NCBI GenBank assembly: GCA_014529385.2
Contig: CM043945.1
Coordinates: 153,055,741-153,119,740, forward strand
Source: Adiantum capillus-veneris
Lineage: Eukaryota; Streptophyta; Polypodiopsida; Polypodiales; Pteridaceae
Direction of reading: 5' to 3'
DNA length: 64,000 nt
In this document: piece by piece, positions 12,863 through 24,254 of the stretch
Layout of the letters: every line of letters begins with the position of its first letter
Numbering within the stretch: position 1 is the stretch's first letter
The notes under the pieces: generated by a model
Told to the model about the DNA's origin: nothing
The model's database searches: none
Seen by the model: the letters and a program-made list of their open reading frames with translations, nothing else
Made by a program: the position numbers and the translations under genes

Positions 12863-13552
12863 CTACTTAAAGTCTCGGTCAATAGCATACTCATCTATCA
12901 TAAGAGATAGATCATTGTGAGTTGCTATAGATACCACATTTACCCTTGGCCGTTGTGAAAGTGCACTGACCACTTGCTTGTGCTTGCCAACAATGTGAGC
13001 TATATGAAATTTAAATTGCGAAAGAAAATTTGGCCACCTCATTTTTTTTTCGGAGAGCTTGGTTTGCATCATGAAGTTTTTGAGGCTTTGTGATCCATTT
13101 GTAGGATGAATGGAGCCCCCAAGAGATAGTGCTTCTATGTGTCTAGACATGTAGACAGCTAAAAGCTCTTTTTTGTATATGCCCAAGACGCATTCATCGG
13201 CATTGAGCCTTTGGCTCTCATATGCTATGTCATGCCCTTCTTGAAGCAAGACTGTTCCAAGGAAATCCCCACAAGCATCACATTGGACCTCAAATGGCTT
13301 TGAGAGATCCAGAAGCATGAGGAATGGTTGAGAGAAAAGCTTCTCTTTGAGCTTGTCAAAAGCATTTTGTTCTTCAGCAGTCCATGAGTACTTAACATTC
13401 TTCTTTGTTAAGTCATGCAATGGTCCTGCTATTTGAGAGAATTTTGCTATGAAGCATCTACAATATGCCCACATACCAATAAAGCTTCTTAGCTCATGTA
13501 GATTCCTTGGATTAGGCCATACTTTTATTACCTCCAATTTTGATGGATCCAT
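12863..13552 (-). CDS. Ty3 RT thumb/connection and RNase H fragment (element B)
   Basis: A 229-codon open frame on the minus strand. 'MDPSKLEVIKVWPNPRNLHE' followed by 'LRSFIGMWAYCRCFIAKFSQ' is the Ty3 RT segment after the polymerase site. 'WTAEEQNAFDKLKEKL' and 'FEVQCDACGDFLGTVLLQEG' form the start of RNase H, whose first catalytic Asp is kept (QCDA). 'ADECVLGIYKKELLAVYMS' resembles the second RNase H block with its Glu, and 'KHKQVVSALSQRP' matches the usual 'ADALSR' end with V replacing A-D. The polymerase active site is upstream in a damaged region. Remnant of a polyprotein, not a stand-alone gene. Confidence 0.75.
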   Translation of the reverse strand: MDPSKLEVIKVWPNPRNLHELRSFIGMWAYCRCFIAKFSQIAGPLHDLTKKNVKYSWTAEEQNAFDKLKEKLFSQPFLMLLDLSKPFEVQCDACGDFLGTVLLQEGHDIAYESQRLNADECVLGIYKKELLAVYMSRHIEALSLGGSIHPTNGSQSLKNFMMQTKLSEKKMRWPNFLSQFKFHIAHIVGKHKQVVSALSQRPRVNVVSIATHNDLSLMIDEYAIDRDFK

Positions 13553-14500
13553 ACAGATACCATATTGAGGGATAATGTGACCTAAATATTGAATCTCTTG
13601 TAGGAAAAATTCACCTTTTCTTTTGATTAATGAAAAGCTTATTGTCTTTCACAACTTGAAAGATTACTAGGAGGTGTCACTTGTACTCCTCAAGAGAATT
13701 TGAGTGGCCTAAAGATTTTTGTCCATCGTGAGTTTGAATGCGGTTAGAGAATTTGTCAGGCCAAAACTTGTAACTTATGAAGTAGATCTTCTACCCGCGG
13801 TACGAGAAATCAAAAAGTGATTCTATTTAGTACTATAGTTGATACACATGTGATATGTGTCATCTTTCTTTTGCACTAAAAGTACTGGTGAACAGAATGG
13901 AGAGGAGCTAGGCCTCACCCTCCTTTTTTCCACCAATTCATGCAATTGCCTCATGATCTCCTCTTGTTGAGCTTGGAAAACTCTATAAGGAGGTTTATTA
14001 GTAGGCGGTGAGCTTCCTAGTAGAAGCTCTATTGCATGGTCATCATCCCCTCATTTTGGAGGTATCTCACTAGGGATGTCATCAATGAAAACATCTTGGA
14101 ATCCATTTAGGAAATTAGACAACTCTAAATCCTTTTGATTCCCTTTGCTACTTGTGAAAACATTAGAATCATTTACAGATTCTCTAACAAAAATCATATA
14201 CACAAAGATAGAGCTTTTCATTGACTTACCAAAAGCAAGCATATTTACCAGGGATATGGCATTCCTCAACTCATTAGTATCTATGTACATGCTCTTTCCC
14301 CTGTAGATCAAATAGATTCTCCTTTCAGGTAACTTCATGTTGGCAACCATGCGGTTGAACCATGGTGCCCCTAGGATAACATCCTCATGTTGGAGAGGTA
14401 AAAAGAAATCTTCTTTGTTGACGTAGCTTTGGACATGAAGCCTCAACTTCCCAATCAAGGGAGAAACGGAGGGTTGCTATCCCTTGTATAAGCCTTTGCA
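13553..14500 (-). pseudogene. Ty3 protease end and damaged RT N-terminus (element B)
   Basis: An open frame at 14458-14051 holds the C-terminal part of a retropepsin: 'EDVILGAPWFNRMVANMKLP' contains the ILG-x-PW motif. The linker to RT follows ('FLNGFQDVFIDDIPSEIPPK'). Next come RT residues 'YRVFQAQQEEIMRQLHELVE' and 'SSPFCSPVLLVQKKD', then 'FGLTNSLTAF'. The text between the first RT block and 'FGLTN' is shortened, I see no Y-x-D-D motif, and stops occur around 13640-13800. The protease N-terminus with the catalytic D-[ST]-G is missing. Element B is therefore not autonomous. Confidence 0.7.
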
Positions 14501-15088
14501 ATGAGTATCATCTTTGGAGCTTCAACCATGGAAGCTCTAGGAGTGTCATTGAGTACATTTCTTTTGGGTCAAGAACGATAACCATGTTCTAACTCCCCAC
14601 ACTTACATGGGGGCACCATCATTAGCACCTTCATGTGCAAAATTGAAGTTATCAATGTTCATTCTACTCTCTTGGTTATTGTCAGTCATGCTAATTATAC
14701 TTATGTGTTTACTAGTGTATCCTTTGGCAATTCAAAACCTTACTTGCTACTCTTCTAGCCTTTGAAAATAAGCACTTAAGTATCTACATCCACGGCTCGA
14801 ATTGGTTAATTATAGAGAGTAGTGGAGTGATTCTAACATAGCAGAATTATCGAGGGATAGCTCCTTTCGGACTTCTTATGTCTCAATAATGGTAAAGCCA
14901 TAGGCAAGTCTAAACATACCCCATTATTAAGACCAAGGCTCCCGAGGTGTGCACCATATTCCACATAGTGGGCTCAACGAAATCGATAAGAGATCCCAGT
15001 CACACTTACCCTAATATAATTAACAAAATCAGAAATTGATAGGCTACTTAAGGACCTCTCTTCTTAAGCAAGAAAAGAGAAACCAAAT
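14501..15088 (-). pseudogene. Collapsed gag knuckle plus leader of element B
   Basis: Positions 14520-14612 match the zinc-knuckle block of element A (about 7815-7900), though the cysteine codons are altered. They join directly to sequence matching the leader at 9065-9600. About 1.2 kb of gag present in element A is therefore absent, leaving protease next to the leader. Confidence 0.6.
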
Positions 15089-15100
15089 GCTCTGATACCA
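15089..15100 (-). other. Primer-binding site, initiator Met-tRNA type (element B)
   Basis: The minus strand reads TGGTATCAGAGC one base from LTR2, identical in sequence and placement to the site at 9598-9609. Confidence 0.9.
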
Positions 15101-15101
15101 A

Positions 15102-15776
15102 TGTAATGGGAATGGCCATGAACTTTGAGAATATCGGAATTAAGAGGATTAAGGTGAGAATTTTTGTGAGATCACTTTGAGAACATAGAGGGTGAACTTA
15201 ATTGATGGTAGCAACATAAACATAGTACTTAATTAACTTGGTATGAATAGTACTTTTGCAAGAGAGAGTATTAGAGGATAGTTGAGGACTGGATTTACCT
15301 GGAGCCGGTCCCCCCTTCAAAAGGCGTTTGTATTATAGATTCTCCCATCAAGAGAGGCTTTTTACAATACAATCTTTGTGTCCCTTGTGACCTTGGTGAT
15401 GCTATGAAGATGGAAAGCTTCATGCATCACGAGCTTAACATAAACTTTACAAAAAACATTAACTATCCCAAGCCTCAGTCCCAAGTCCGCAAACACCTTC
15501 GAAGGTGGAGAGAGCTAGCGGGGAATGAGGGTGGGGAAGAGGAAGAAGAAACATTCCATAGGAGAAAGAAATAGTTCGTCAGGTATCAATACTCTTCTTG
15601 CTTAGCATAGAAAATAGCATAGTATTAAAGATGAAGAAGATGGCAAGCTTAAGCATTAAAGCATGGCTCTTGTTTGGATTTTTACTCCATAGCCAAGAGT
15701 GTTGGTGTAGGCTTCCACTTCTCAACAAGCTTGGAGAAGGAGATAGAGCTCTTGCACTTTGCACTCCACACAATGA

Positions 15777-15813
<37 letters not shown>

Positions 15814-16732
15814 GGAGAGTATACCCCCCTCTCATGCTTGGTCCACCTCTCTCTCTCTCTCTGTGTCTCTCTCTCCTATATTATTTTTTTGTTCCTTTTG
15901 GACATGTATCCTCTTTTTTCTTTTTGAGAGGAATAACTTAATTATTTATTTTTATGTATCTAAATTCTCATTGGACCCCTTTAAAACCTATCCAATAGCA
16001 TTCAAGCACATCATGAGGGCCACATGTGGAGGATCATTTGCACATGTTTCTTTTATGCTTATTAAGTCATTTGGTTGAATTGAATACTTTAAGGACTTAG
16101 TCAATCAAGCAAGTATGTGTCTTTTATTCTTCTTAAGTCATTTGTTTTGAATTGAATACTTCATGCCTTAGTCAATCAAGCATGGAAACATTCATGCCTC
16201 TTGAGAATTTATCTTCGAATTTAACATTTCAAAAACCTTAGTCATTTAAACATAAAAATCACCTCAAGATTTGGGCAAGGTTCCCACAAACACTTTAAGC
16301 ATCTTAGCACCTCATGCTTGAGTAGGATTCCAACCTCGAGGTTAGCCCTAGCTTGTGTAAGGTCAAAGGACTTTTTAACACTAACTTTTGGAGGTCTTTA
16401 ATGAAGCTAACCCTAAGGTCTTTTAGGCTCCATTAGATACACGTTGGTCTTTGATAGAATACCTCTGTTTGGACCCCTTTTGAGATGTAACCATCTCTCC
16501 TCTTGGTCCTTTTCTGAGGTAAATCTAGAAGCACTTATTGCACATTGCTCTTTGGTAGACCATTTCATTTCGGACCCCTATTGAGATGCAACCATTTCTT
16601 CTTTTGGTCCTCTGTTGAGATAGGTCTAGAAGCACATATATATATTCTAACTCTTGTTCCCCTTTTATCTTCCCATATTAAGTGAAAACTTTAATATTGA
16701 GAAAATCGTTTGGTAAAGTTAGATATTATATT
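15102..16732 (-). repeat. LTR2 of chromovirus array
   Basis: Begins TGTAATGGG as LTR1 does and matches it over nearly its whole length. Differences include a (TG)n expansion at 15776-15812 and a (CT)n run near 15846-15875. Its right end is damaged: after 'gatattatatt' the expected CA terminus and purine tract are replaced by an unrelated RT fragment. It is the 5' LTR of element B and, by position, the 3' LTR of copy C. Confidence 0.8.
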
Positions 16733-17125
16733 CACACTAGCTCTTCTCCTTGAAGAATCTCTATCTCATGTGACCAATTTCTCAATTAAGAGGAAGAGAG
16801 GTGAGGATTTCAAGAAAGACATCTGAATATTCGCGAATCCAAGAGGGTCTTGTATTCCTTGATTTTGGATCAACCTTATTTAGCTGGACCACTCGTCCCA
16901 AGTGAAAGTTGATCTTTGAGTGAGTTGTTGCAGTGGTAGAACAAGTTGTGATCGTAGATGTATGAATCTACTTAAGTACCTCACCTTCTGTAGAAAAGAG
17001 ACCAGTTGACGTGCGGTCGTTGGTGAAGGTAGGGCTATGAGTGCGGACACCTTACTTGGGTCGGCGTTGATACCTTTTGCTGAAATTTCATGGCCTAGTA
17101 GAATGACTTTACTCTCCCCAATGTG
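16733..17125 (-). pseudogene. Inserted RT/RNase H fragment from a different Ty3 element
   Basis: The open frame across 17212-16880 contains 'ISHIGESKVILLGHEISAKG' and 'INADPSKVSALIALPSPTTA', then 'LQKVRYLSRFIHLRSQLVLP'. This is the Ty3 RT block after the active site, of a different lineage from the one at 12863-13552. It replaces the sequence matching 11179-11305 of copy B, with breaks near 16733 and 17125. Confidence 0.65.
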
Positions 17126-18365
17126 ACTAATCCATTTGGTGCTCGGGAGACTTAGCTGCCGCAAGCATGTCTGCTCTTTAGTCCATATCATACTTCCAAA
17201 GTAGAGTGACAAGTTCTAATTGGTGTTTGGGAGACGTTGTCAGCACAAACATGATCCTAAACATGCATACTTCCTAAATTTTGTGCACAATAAAAGAAAG
17301 ATAATGAGTCTTATAAGACAAGAATGTTGTTCATTTAAAATAAATTTTCATTTGCTTACTCTAGTTTAGCATTGTAAGCATTGACAAGGTTCATATTATC
17401 CTTAAGCTAGGTTCCTTGCATCCACCTAGCATCTTTAAAAGGATAATTCTTAAACTTAACAAGATATTGTTGGATAATCTTACCGTTTCTTAGTACCTTG
17501 TATTCGTTTGTCGAAGAATCAATTTGGATTGCAATACCTCTTCTTGATCTTCGATCTCTAGCAGATCCTCCATTATTGGTTCTTTTTGTGGCTCTCCTTT
17601 GTAAGGCTTGAGTAGGGTCACATGGTAAACATTGGAAATAAGCCAATGGTTGGGCAACTTTTTCTTAAGAATTTTAAAAGAAAGGATCATAGTATCTTTT
17701 TGTTAGTTTAGCATAATACTCTTGGTGGCTCAGAGGATTCTTGCCCGTAGTAAGCCTTAGATGAGCCTTGAGAAACTTTAGCAAGGCCCAATCATTTTCT
17801 TAAAGGCTAAGGCTCTTCTGTTATTATTAGAAACAACCCTTTTTGCCTTTGCTGTGAGATGGATATAACCTTTTTAATCTTTGGAAAAGATTCTTGTGAG
17901 TCTCGGCTATATTCATCAGCAGCGAAGATCTTCCCATATACTTTAAGTAGTAAGGGACTTTTGGATCTTCCCTCTTTAACTTTAAAAAGAGCTTTCTTCA
18001 TAGAAGTATGTACAATGTCATTGTACCCATACTCTATAAGAGGTAGGTACTTCTCTCATTGAGAACGTTGATCTACTTCCATGACATAGGCTTTTAGTAG
18101 ATTCAAGAATCATTAGATTAGTTATTTCACTTTGGTTATCCGTTTGTGGATGATAGGCCGAAAGAGAAGTCTAATCTACTTCCTAGATTTTCAAAGAGAC
18201 CCTTCTAAAAATTACTCGTCATTCTAGGATCTTTCTCCGACACTATGGATGTTGGCAAGCCATGATACTTGAAAATTTGAGATCTAGAGAGGGTTACCTT
18301 TTGATGTGCCTTAATAGTATTTTTGACAGGCATAAAGTGTGTTTTCTTGCTAAGCTTGATGAATT
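17126..18365 (-). pseudogene. Second chromovirus integrase/chromodomain copy (copy C)
   Basis: Parallel to 11305-12545. The minus strand includes 'KYHGLPTSIVSEKDPRMTSN' (integrase core) and, at 17690-17407, 'IDSSTNEYKVLRNGKIIQQY' followed by 'LVKFKNYPFKDARW'. The latter is a recognisable chromodomain (hydrophobic-V-K-F/W-K-x-Y-P...A-x-W) and places the family among chromoviruses. Stops and frameshifts break the frame. The copy stops abruptly at about 18365, where gag-protease of another family begins. Confidence 0.75.
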
Positions 18366-20370
18366 GTTTGCCACTCTCATAGTCCAACCATGTTCTGTGT
18401 CCATTGGCCATTTACATTTGTTGTAAAGAATTTTTGACATTATAGATATGTTAGAACCATGGTCAATTAAGGCAACAAATGGTTATTCAAGATCACCTAC
18501 CTTGACCAATGTCTTTGTAGTAGCCCATGCCTAGTGGCTTTTAGATTAGGTGCTCCTAGGAATGCCTCAAGATTCTTCCCCATCATCAGCAAATTTCACA
18601 CGTCTTACCTTCCAAGAAGATTGGTAGCATCCTATCATAGCTTCATCACCTTCTTTAGCTTGAACTTGTACTCCTTCTGTCTTCACAATATCGCCTTCAA
18701 CTTGTGGATGAATAGCCTCTCCAAGTGTTTGACTCTTTCTCTTGATGATGCCGATAATTTTTTCATGGAATTCACATTTTGCTATACCAAGCATCTCCCC
18801 CAACGTAAACTCAACGCCGCTGTTCAAAATCCTCTCTTCTACCAGTTTCTTTTAGATTGTAGTTTGCAAGCTAGTGCTTTTGGCTTACCTTTTGTTGGCT
18901 CCTTCTTCGTCCCTTTTGTAGAGTCCTCTATTGTCACTTCTGGTGAAGTGGATCTTGTGTTGGTGGCACTCGCAAAGGTGTTGCATCATTCCTTCCTCCA
19001 CTTTTTATAGCTCTCTTTGAAGGCCCTTCATCACCATTTTCATGCCTATGATTTTCTTCTACAATAGCTTCATGGGTTTGGAAATCTGTAATGTAGGCAT
19101 GCAAGAACATTGAGTCCACTAGATCACTCCACCCGGTTTCTAGGCATATGAAATTCCCTGCTTCACGTAGGATTTCCTTTGTAAGATTTCATTTCCTACA
19201 AAGTACTACAACATTGGGCCACAACTTACCATCATCATTACTCATAAAACCCTTGGAGTGCTCAATATTTGCTCCATAAGTAGCAGTCTCAACTACAGTT
19301 AGAAGCCATATCCTCTACTAAAGTTTGCATTCCTCCCTTTTTGAAAGTTAGTTCTCAAGGGTAGACCTGTCTCCCTTGAATGGATCTTACCATCCTTAAA
19401 GAACACAACATCTTTTCTTAAAACATCATTAAAACTATCACAATCCCTTCTCACATGATCAATGCTATCACACCATATATATCTCTGCACAAACCCTTAT
19501 TTGGTTTGTTGCCTTTGCTTTGCAGGTGATGCTGATGGTTGTCCCTTTTCTTCAAGCTTTGAAAGTTTTAGCTTTAATTTACACATGCCTTTCACAATCT
19601 CATGTAGCACAAACTCATCAACCTTTGGAGCTTTTGTAGAACATTTTACCATCTTTTCAGGAGCCAAGGAGGTCAGCGTAGAAGTATTGATTACCATCTT
19701 GTCTCTTCTTCTTTGCCGCTTTGCAAGTAGTGTGATTGCCTCTTCAACATCATTCCAGTTAGTCTTTAGCCCTTGCTCATCATCTTTGTCTTCAAGTAGA
19801 AGCTCCAAGTTTTCTTGAAGTTCTTTTCCTGCTGCTTGTAAGAGAAGCTTTGTCTTTTTTGACTCTAGTGTGGCCTTTTTTGTCCTTGTTAGTACATTGC
19901 TCAAATTCCTTGAGAAAATCTGTTGGAGAGAGTCCCTCCTTTGACTTGGCTATCCATTCCAAAAATGTTCTCTTTGTCTACAACTCTGAATATTCCATAA
20001 AATACTCCTTCTTTAAGGCCAATTTTAATGTTTCCCAACTTGCCACATGCCCTTCCCTAATTGCTCTTACATGCTCCCTAATTTCAGGAGTCACAAGTAA
20101 CTCAAAGCTCTGAATCATCTCACCTTCAGATACTCGATGCAGTTCCATTTCCTTCACATATCTGCAAAGGTACTTTGTTAAATCTTTCCCATCAAACTGA
20201 TCCATTTTGTTGACAATGGCTTAAATAGCTTTGGTTGTTGAGACCTCCCGTCTTTCTGTATCATGTTGATGCTTCATGAATGAGGAAAATTCTTGAAACA
20301 TTTGCGTAGTAGCCGGACCAAATTGCACACCATGTTGCCCTATGTGATCACCCATTACTCCCACAAACTC
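18366..20370 (-). pseudogene. Gag and aspartic protease-like region of a second Ty3 family (element D)
   Basis: From 20205 leftward: 'MDQFDGKDLTKYLCRYVKEM' and 'VSEGEMIQSFELLVTPEIRE', a gag capsid pattern. A lysine-rich coiled-coil region follows (19904-19497). At 19490-19299 'YIWCDSIDHVRRDC' is a knuckle-like motif with Asp-His in place of the usual spacing. A conserved segment 'VEFTLGEMLGIAKCEFHEK' lies near 18820. A protease-like domain at about 18500-18370 ('PFVALIDHGSNISIMSKILY') has D-H-G where D-[ST]-G is usual. Several stops separate the pieces, for example at 19195, 18950 and 18488. Similar proteins occur in plant Ty3 polyproteins; the family name is not settled. Confidence 0.65.
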
Positions 20371-22020
20371 TCACCCTAGCAGATTCGCATCACATTCACC
20401 AAAAATATGTCAAGAAGTTGGTGTGCTTGCCAAGAAGGTACCGAACCTCTGGTTGTCAGATCTTGTGAGGAGGTAGCAAAGGATTAACTCCATGAAGTGT
20501 GGTGTTTGGTGGTGAATACTAAAAGTGAAACCATAGAAGACTCTCTGACCCTCTGATGTACACTCTCTCTCACCCTCTCATGTACACATAGAACTCTTAA
20601 AATAAGACAAACATAAAAACATCCAAGCTTTGATAATGTCTAATCAAGGGTAGGATGAAAGGATTTATTGATGCATTTATAGTAGCTAATCTTTGTTTTC
20701 TAGACAAACCCCAAATTGTTCTTTGAAATTCTAATTTCGTACTCACAAAGATGTATATATTTTGCCTAGCAATTGGAATGAGTTGTGTGTATAAGTCTTC
20801 ATGGTTCATAATCAATTAAGACTCACCCTCTAGAGAAAAATAAATATGGGCACAACTAATGAATTAGAATAATCTAGGAGTGGTAAAATAATGGAAAGTG
20901 GAGAGAGAATAATTTCTTGTAGTCTTTCAGGTCCAGAAAGAAATACAATTCTACTGGAAGTGAATTTTTTGACCTAAAAAAACATTAATCCTAAGAGATT
21001 GTACATTATGGAAAGATGAAAATTTTCATTGTGTGGGTTATTTATTTAAGATAATATAAGCATATAGAAAAGGATCTGATTATGGCCGGTAGCTACAGAT
21101 AGAGGTAGAGGCTTATGTAGAGAAAGATAGCTGATTATGGAGCAAAATAATTGGAGAGATAGATTAGCAAAAAATGTAAGGGAGAGAGAGATAGATTTAT
21201 TTAGATAAGGAGAGAAAGTTAGAGATATAGGTTGGATTAGAGATGGAAAAAAAAACAACAAGAAACCAACAAAACCTCAAAGTAAAACACACTTGGGAGT
21301 TATTGCCATTTTGATGGAGAGAGAAGAAGAGGGAAGACTTCAAGCCTTGATTGATACACCAAGTTCAAGTCCTTCTTTGATTAGAGTTGATCTTCCAGAT
21401 TGGCTAGTCTTCCTCAAGGAGCAACTGTAGGCTTAGACTAAATACAATCAGACATTAATCCTTTCACTCTCTTAATGAATGGTTTTCAAGGAAGAAGAGG
21501 TCCCCTTTTATAGGTGAAAGGAACTCCCAAGGGTTACATAAGAAAGAGAGGAGCCAATGTGAACAGGAACTAGCAAAGTTTGAAATGGGTTGTTCCTGCA
21601 TGATGTGGATAGATCGGGATCCACCATTTTGAGCATATCTCCTCAACCGTGGCTCCAAATACAAAAATAAAAACTGGGTCGAATTTATAAACTCATAAGC
21701 TACGATCCCCATTTTATATTTTTTCTTTAATTTGGATTGCAACCTTGTATTAAAAAAACATCAAAATAGGGTATCTTTTTGTTAACAAAAGCCTTCTTGT
21801 GGTCCCCTTAGCCTAGACTTTCATTTGATTCCAGTGGACACCTCATGCAATATGAAAGCATGACATTGATCCTTGACAAAGTTTTGTAAGCATCCTTGCA
21901 ATAATGCATTAAAATAGGTGTATCTTTGAAAATCATGCAAGCTAGTGTCCCACAAGGATTTGGTTCCTTCTTAGTAGCGATTAGAAAAGAAATATAAAAA
22001 AATATTAAAAATACATAGAA
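20371..22020. other. Probable LTR/leader of element D; no gene
   Basis: Lies upstream of the element D gag in minus sense, so leader and LTR would be expected here. TGTCAAGAAGTTGG at 20408 could be an LTR edge, but no partner copy is in the window. Purine-rich runs occur at 21100-21240 and 21300-21350. No coding pattern. Confidence 0.3.
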
Positions 22021-22031
22021 TATATATATAC

Positions 22032-22070
<39 letters not shown>
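22021..22070. repeat. (TA)n tract
   Basis: About 50 bp of nearly pure TA with two 'cata' interruptions at its left end. The flanks to 22450 show no gene. Confidence 0.9.
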
Positions 22071-22073
<3 letters not shown>

Positions 22074-22450
22074 AATTACACTAGCTATAGGATCTAGCTA
22101 GCGTCTGAGGTGATAATGGGATAGTAGAAAGAAAGAACCAATGCTTTTTTTTTCTAAGTTGAATAGGTGCATCTATTGACGTTTTCTCCATAATACTTTA
22201 GTAACGAAAAAGTAAGAATATGTTATCCTTGAGACAAATAATAGAATGAGATAGGAATCTTATTATTATACTTAGATATGCATATGTACATTATGAAAAA
22301 TATAATTGTATATCTAAAAAGTCACAAAATAAATCTCTTAGCATTCGTTCCCACTATGTACGTGCCACAACACAAAATCCACCCCATTAAAACCTACACA
22401 TCCTTTGGTATGTGCCACATTTGGTTTTTTGCAGCTTCAATTCCGTTGTA

Positions 22451-23165
22451 GATCTTCCAAGATTTCATCTTCATTGATAGATTGTAACGCTTCATCTTCA
22501 CTTTGATCTTCACCTGTGTTTTGCCCTTACTCGTCCTCAACATCTTTGGGATCATTGTCTTCTATTCTCTTAAACACCTTGATCCTTTTCCCTGCAATGG
22601 GAATCTTTACTTTTGTACCATCTAGTTCAAACAATCTGTAGGTAGAATTTTCATGCGCATGCTTTACAACATACAATCCAAACCATCTTTTTGAGAACTT
22701 ACACATGATTGTGTGTTGATTATCAAGGCTACTATCATACACTAAAATCCAGTCACCTTTGGCAATTGCTTTTCTCCTGGGCCGATTTCGCTTATCAAAG
22801 TAGTTGTTGTTTTTCAACCTTGCTTTTTTTAGTTGCTATTTGCAGCCTCAATGTCTCTAGGTACTCTCTAGTTGCCTTATACGCAATGCAAGGAGATCTT
22901 CCATGTTAAGCCTCTCTTGCTAAGGTAGTACATTCCATGTGGGAATTGTATCTTCAATCGGCATCACTGGCTTTTGACCATACATCAGCTCCGTAGGCAT
23001 ATAGCCAATGACTGAGCTATGTGTTGTACGATCAGCCCATAAAGCATATGGTAACACTTTTGTCCATTCACCAACTCTTCCTTCGCAAGCCTTGGCCAAG
23101 CTTTGATGATAGGAGGATGCCCTCTTTCACTCTTTCCATTGCCTTCATGGTTGTAAGTTGTAGTA
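22451..23165 (-). pseudogene. Ty3 integrase C-terminal half (element E)
   Basis: The minus strand from about 23165 gives 'GNGKSERGHPPIIKA', then, after a frameshift, 'HMLYGLIVQHIAQSLAICLR', corresponding to the integrase 'W...LPYALWADRTT..S..GY.P' block. The GPY/F-type end is an open frame at 22817-22527: 'DWILVYDSSLDNQHTIMCKF', 'KRWFGLYVVKHAHENSTYRL', 'FELDGTKVKIPIAGKRIKVF'. The N-terminal zinc domain and catalytic core are missing because the sequence switches to a copia element at about 23165. Confidence 0.7.
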
Positions 23166-24240
23166 AGGGAACCTTGCTTGTTGATTTTCCAATGACCCAT
23201 TGGCCTTGTGCTTGACTTTGTAAACCCATTTGGTGCCAATGACCTTATTCTTTGGTGGTAGATCCACTATTTTTATTGTGTCATTCTTTGTTATGTTGTC
23301 ATAATTTGATTGCATTGCCCCTTTCCACTTTATATCAACCATGTACTCTTTGACGAAGGCTGGCTCCTTTACAGAGTCCACAATTTTAGTCATTAGAGCG
23401 ATGTTGACGATGTGTTTGAAGGCTCGTTTTTTCTTCTCTATTCTCTTTGACCTTCACAAACCATCTTCTTCTTCATGAGGATTGTGAACATGAGGATTTC
23501 AATTCATCAAAGAGTTATTGAGCCCACTTTGATATTGACTTATCCTATGATGCTACAACATGTTCGTTAGTTTTGTTTGAGTTTTCATCATTAGACAACT
23601 CCTCCTTCTCATTTTTTACTTGACTTTGATGTGCCTCAAGTTGGATTATTTCTTCATTTGATGCGAAAGTGAAAAAATCTAATTTCTCCACTAAATGTGG
23701 CCCTTATTCAAATACAACATCACAACTAGTGAGTATCTTGTTTTCCTCTAGATCATACATTCTTTATGCCTTAGACTCTTCACTAATCCTGGAAAGATAC
23801 ACTTTTTGCTTTTGACTTTTTCTAACTTCTTTTTTTGAATATGTGCAAAACAGAAACACCCAGAAGTTACGAAATGCAAGACCAAATGTCTCTTATCAAA
23901 ATAGGCTTCTTGAGGTGTTTTTCCTTTCAAAACCTTTGTTTAGCTTTGATTGAGGATATAAATTGTGGTATTTGCTACTTCGTCTTGGCATATCATTGGT
24001 TTTATGCATGCATCATGCCATCTCTACCACAATCTGATTGCAACGTTCCACAAATTCATTCTGTTGTGGCGTGTAAGCAATAGTAAGGTGATGCTTGATG
24101 CCATGCTCATTGCATGAGTTCTTGTATTCATCTGACATTAATTCTCCTCCTCTATTTGTGTAATGTTTCTTGACCTTCCTTCCTGTCTCATTTTCTGCTA
24201 GCTTGTGCCATACTTTAAACTTCTTAGCTACAAGTATCTA
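23166..24240 (-). pseudogene. Ty1/copia integrase and RT N-terminus
   Basis: From 24230 leftward: 'WHKLAENETGRKVKKHYTNR' and 'GGELMSDEYKNSCNEHGIKH' (integrase core, GGE motif), then 'TPQQNEFVERCNQIVVEMA' (the copia 'TPQQNGV.ER.N' block). At 23930-23748 follows 'GKTPQEAYFDKRHLVLHFVT' and the 'CFCFAHI' block. At 23393-23170 'DLPPKNKVIGTKWVYKVKHK' is the start of copia RT. Stops near 23730, 23520 and 23400 break the frame. RT ends about 20 residues later at the junction with a Ty3 integrase. Confidence 0.8.
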
Positions 24241-24242
24241 AA

Positions 24243-24254
24243 GCTCTGATATCA
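24243..24254 (-). other. Primer-binding site of the copia remnant
   Basis: The minus strand reads TGATATCAGAGC, one mismatch from the initiator tRNA-Met complement TGGTATCAGAGC. TGTAAGAAATT starts directly after it on the plus strand, matching an LTR terminus. The integrase begins only about 15 bases away, so gag and protease are deleted. Confidence 0.7.
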
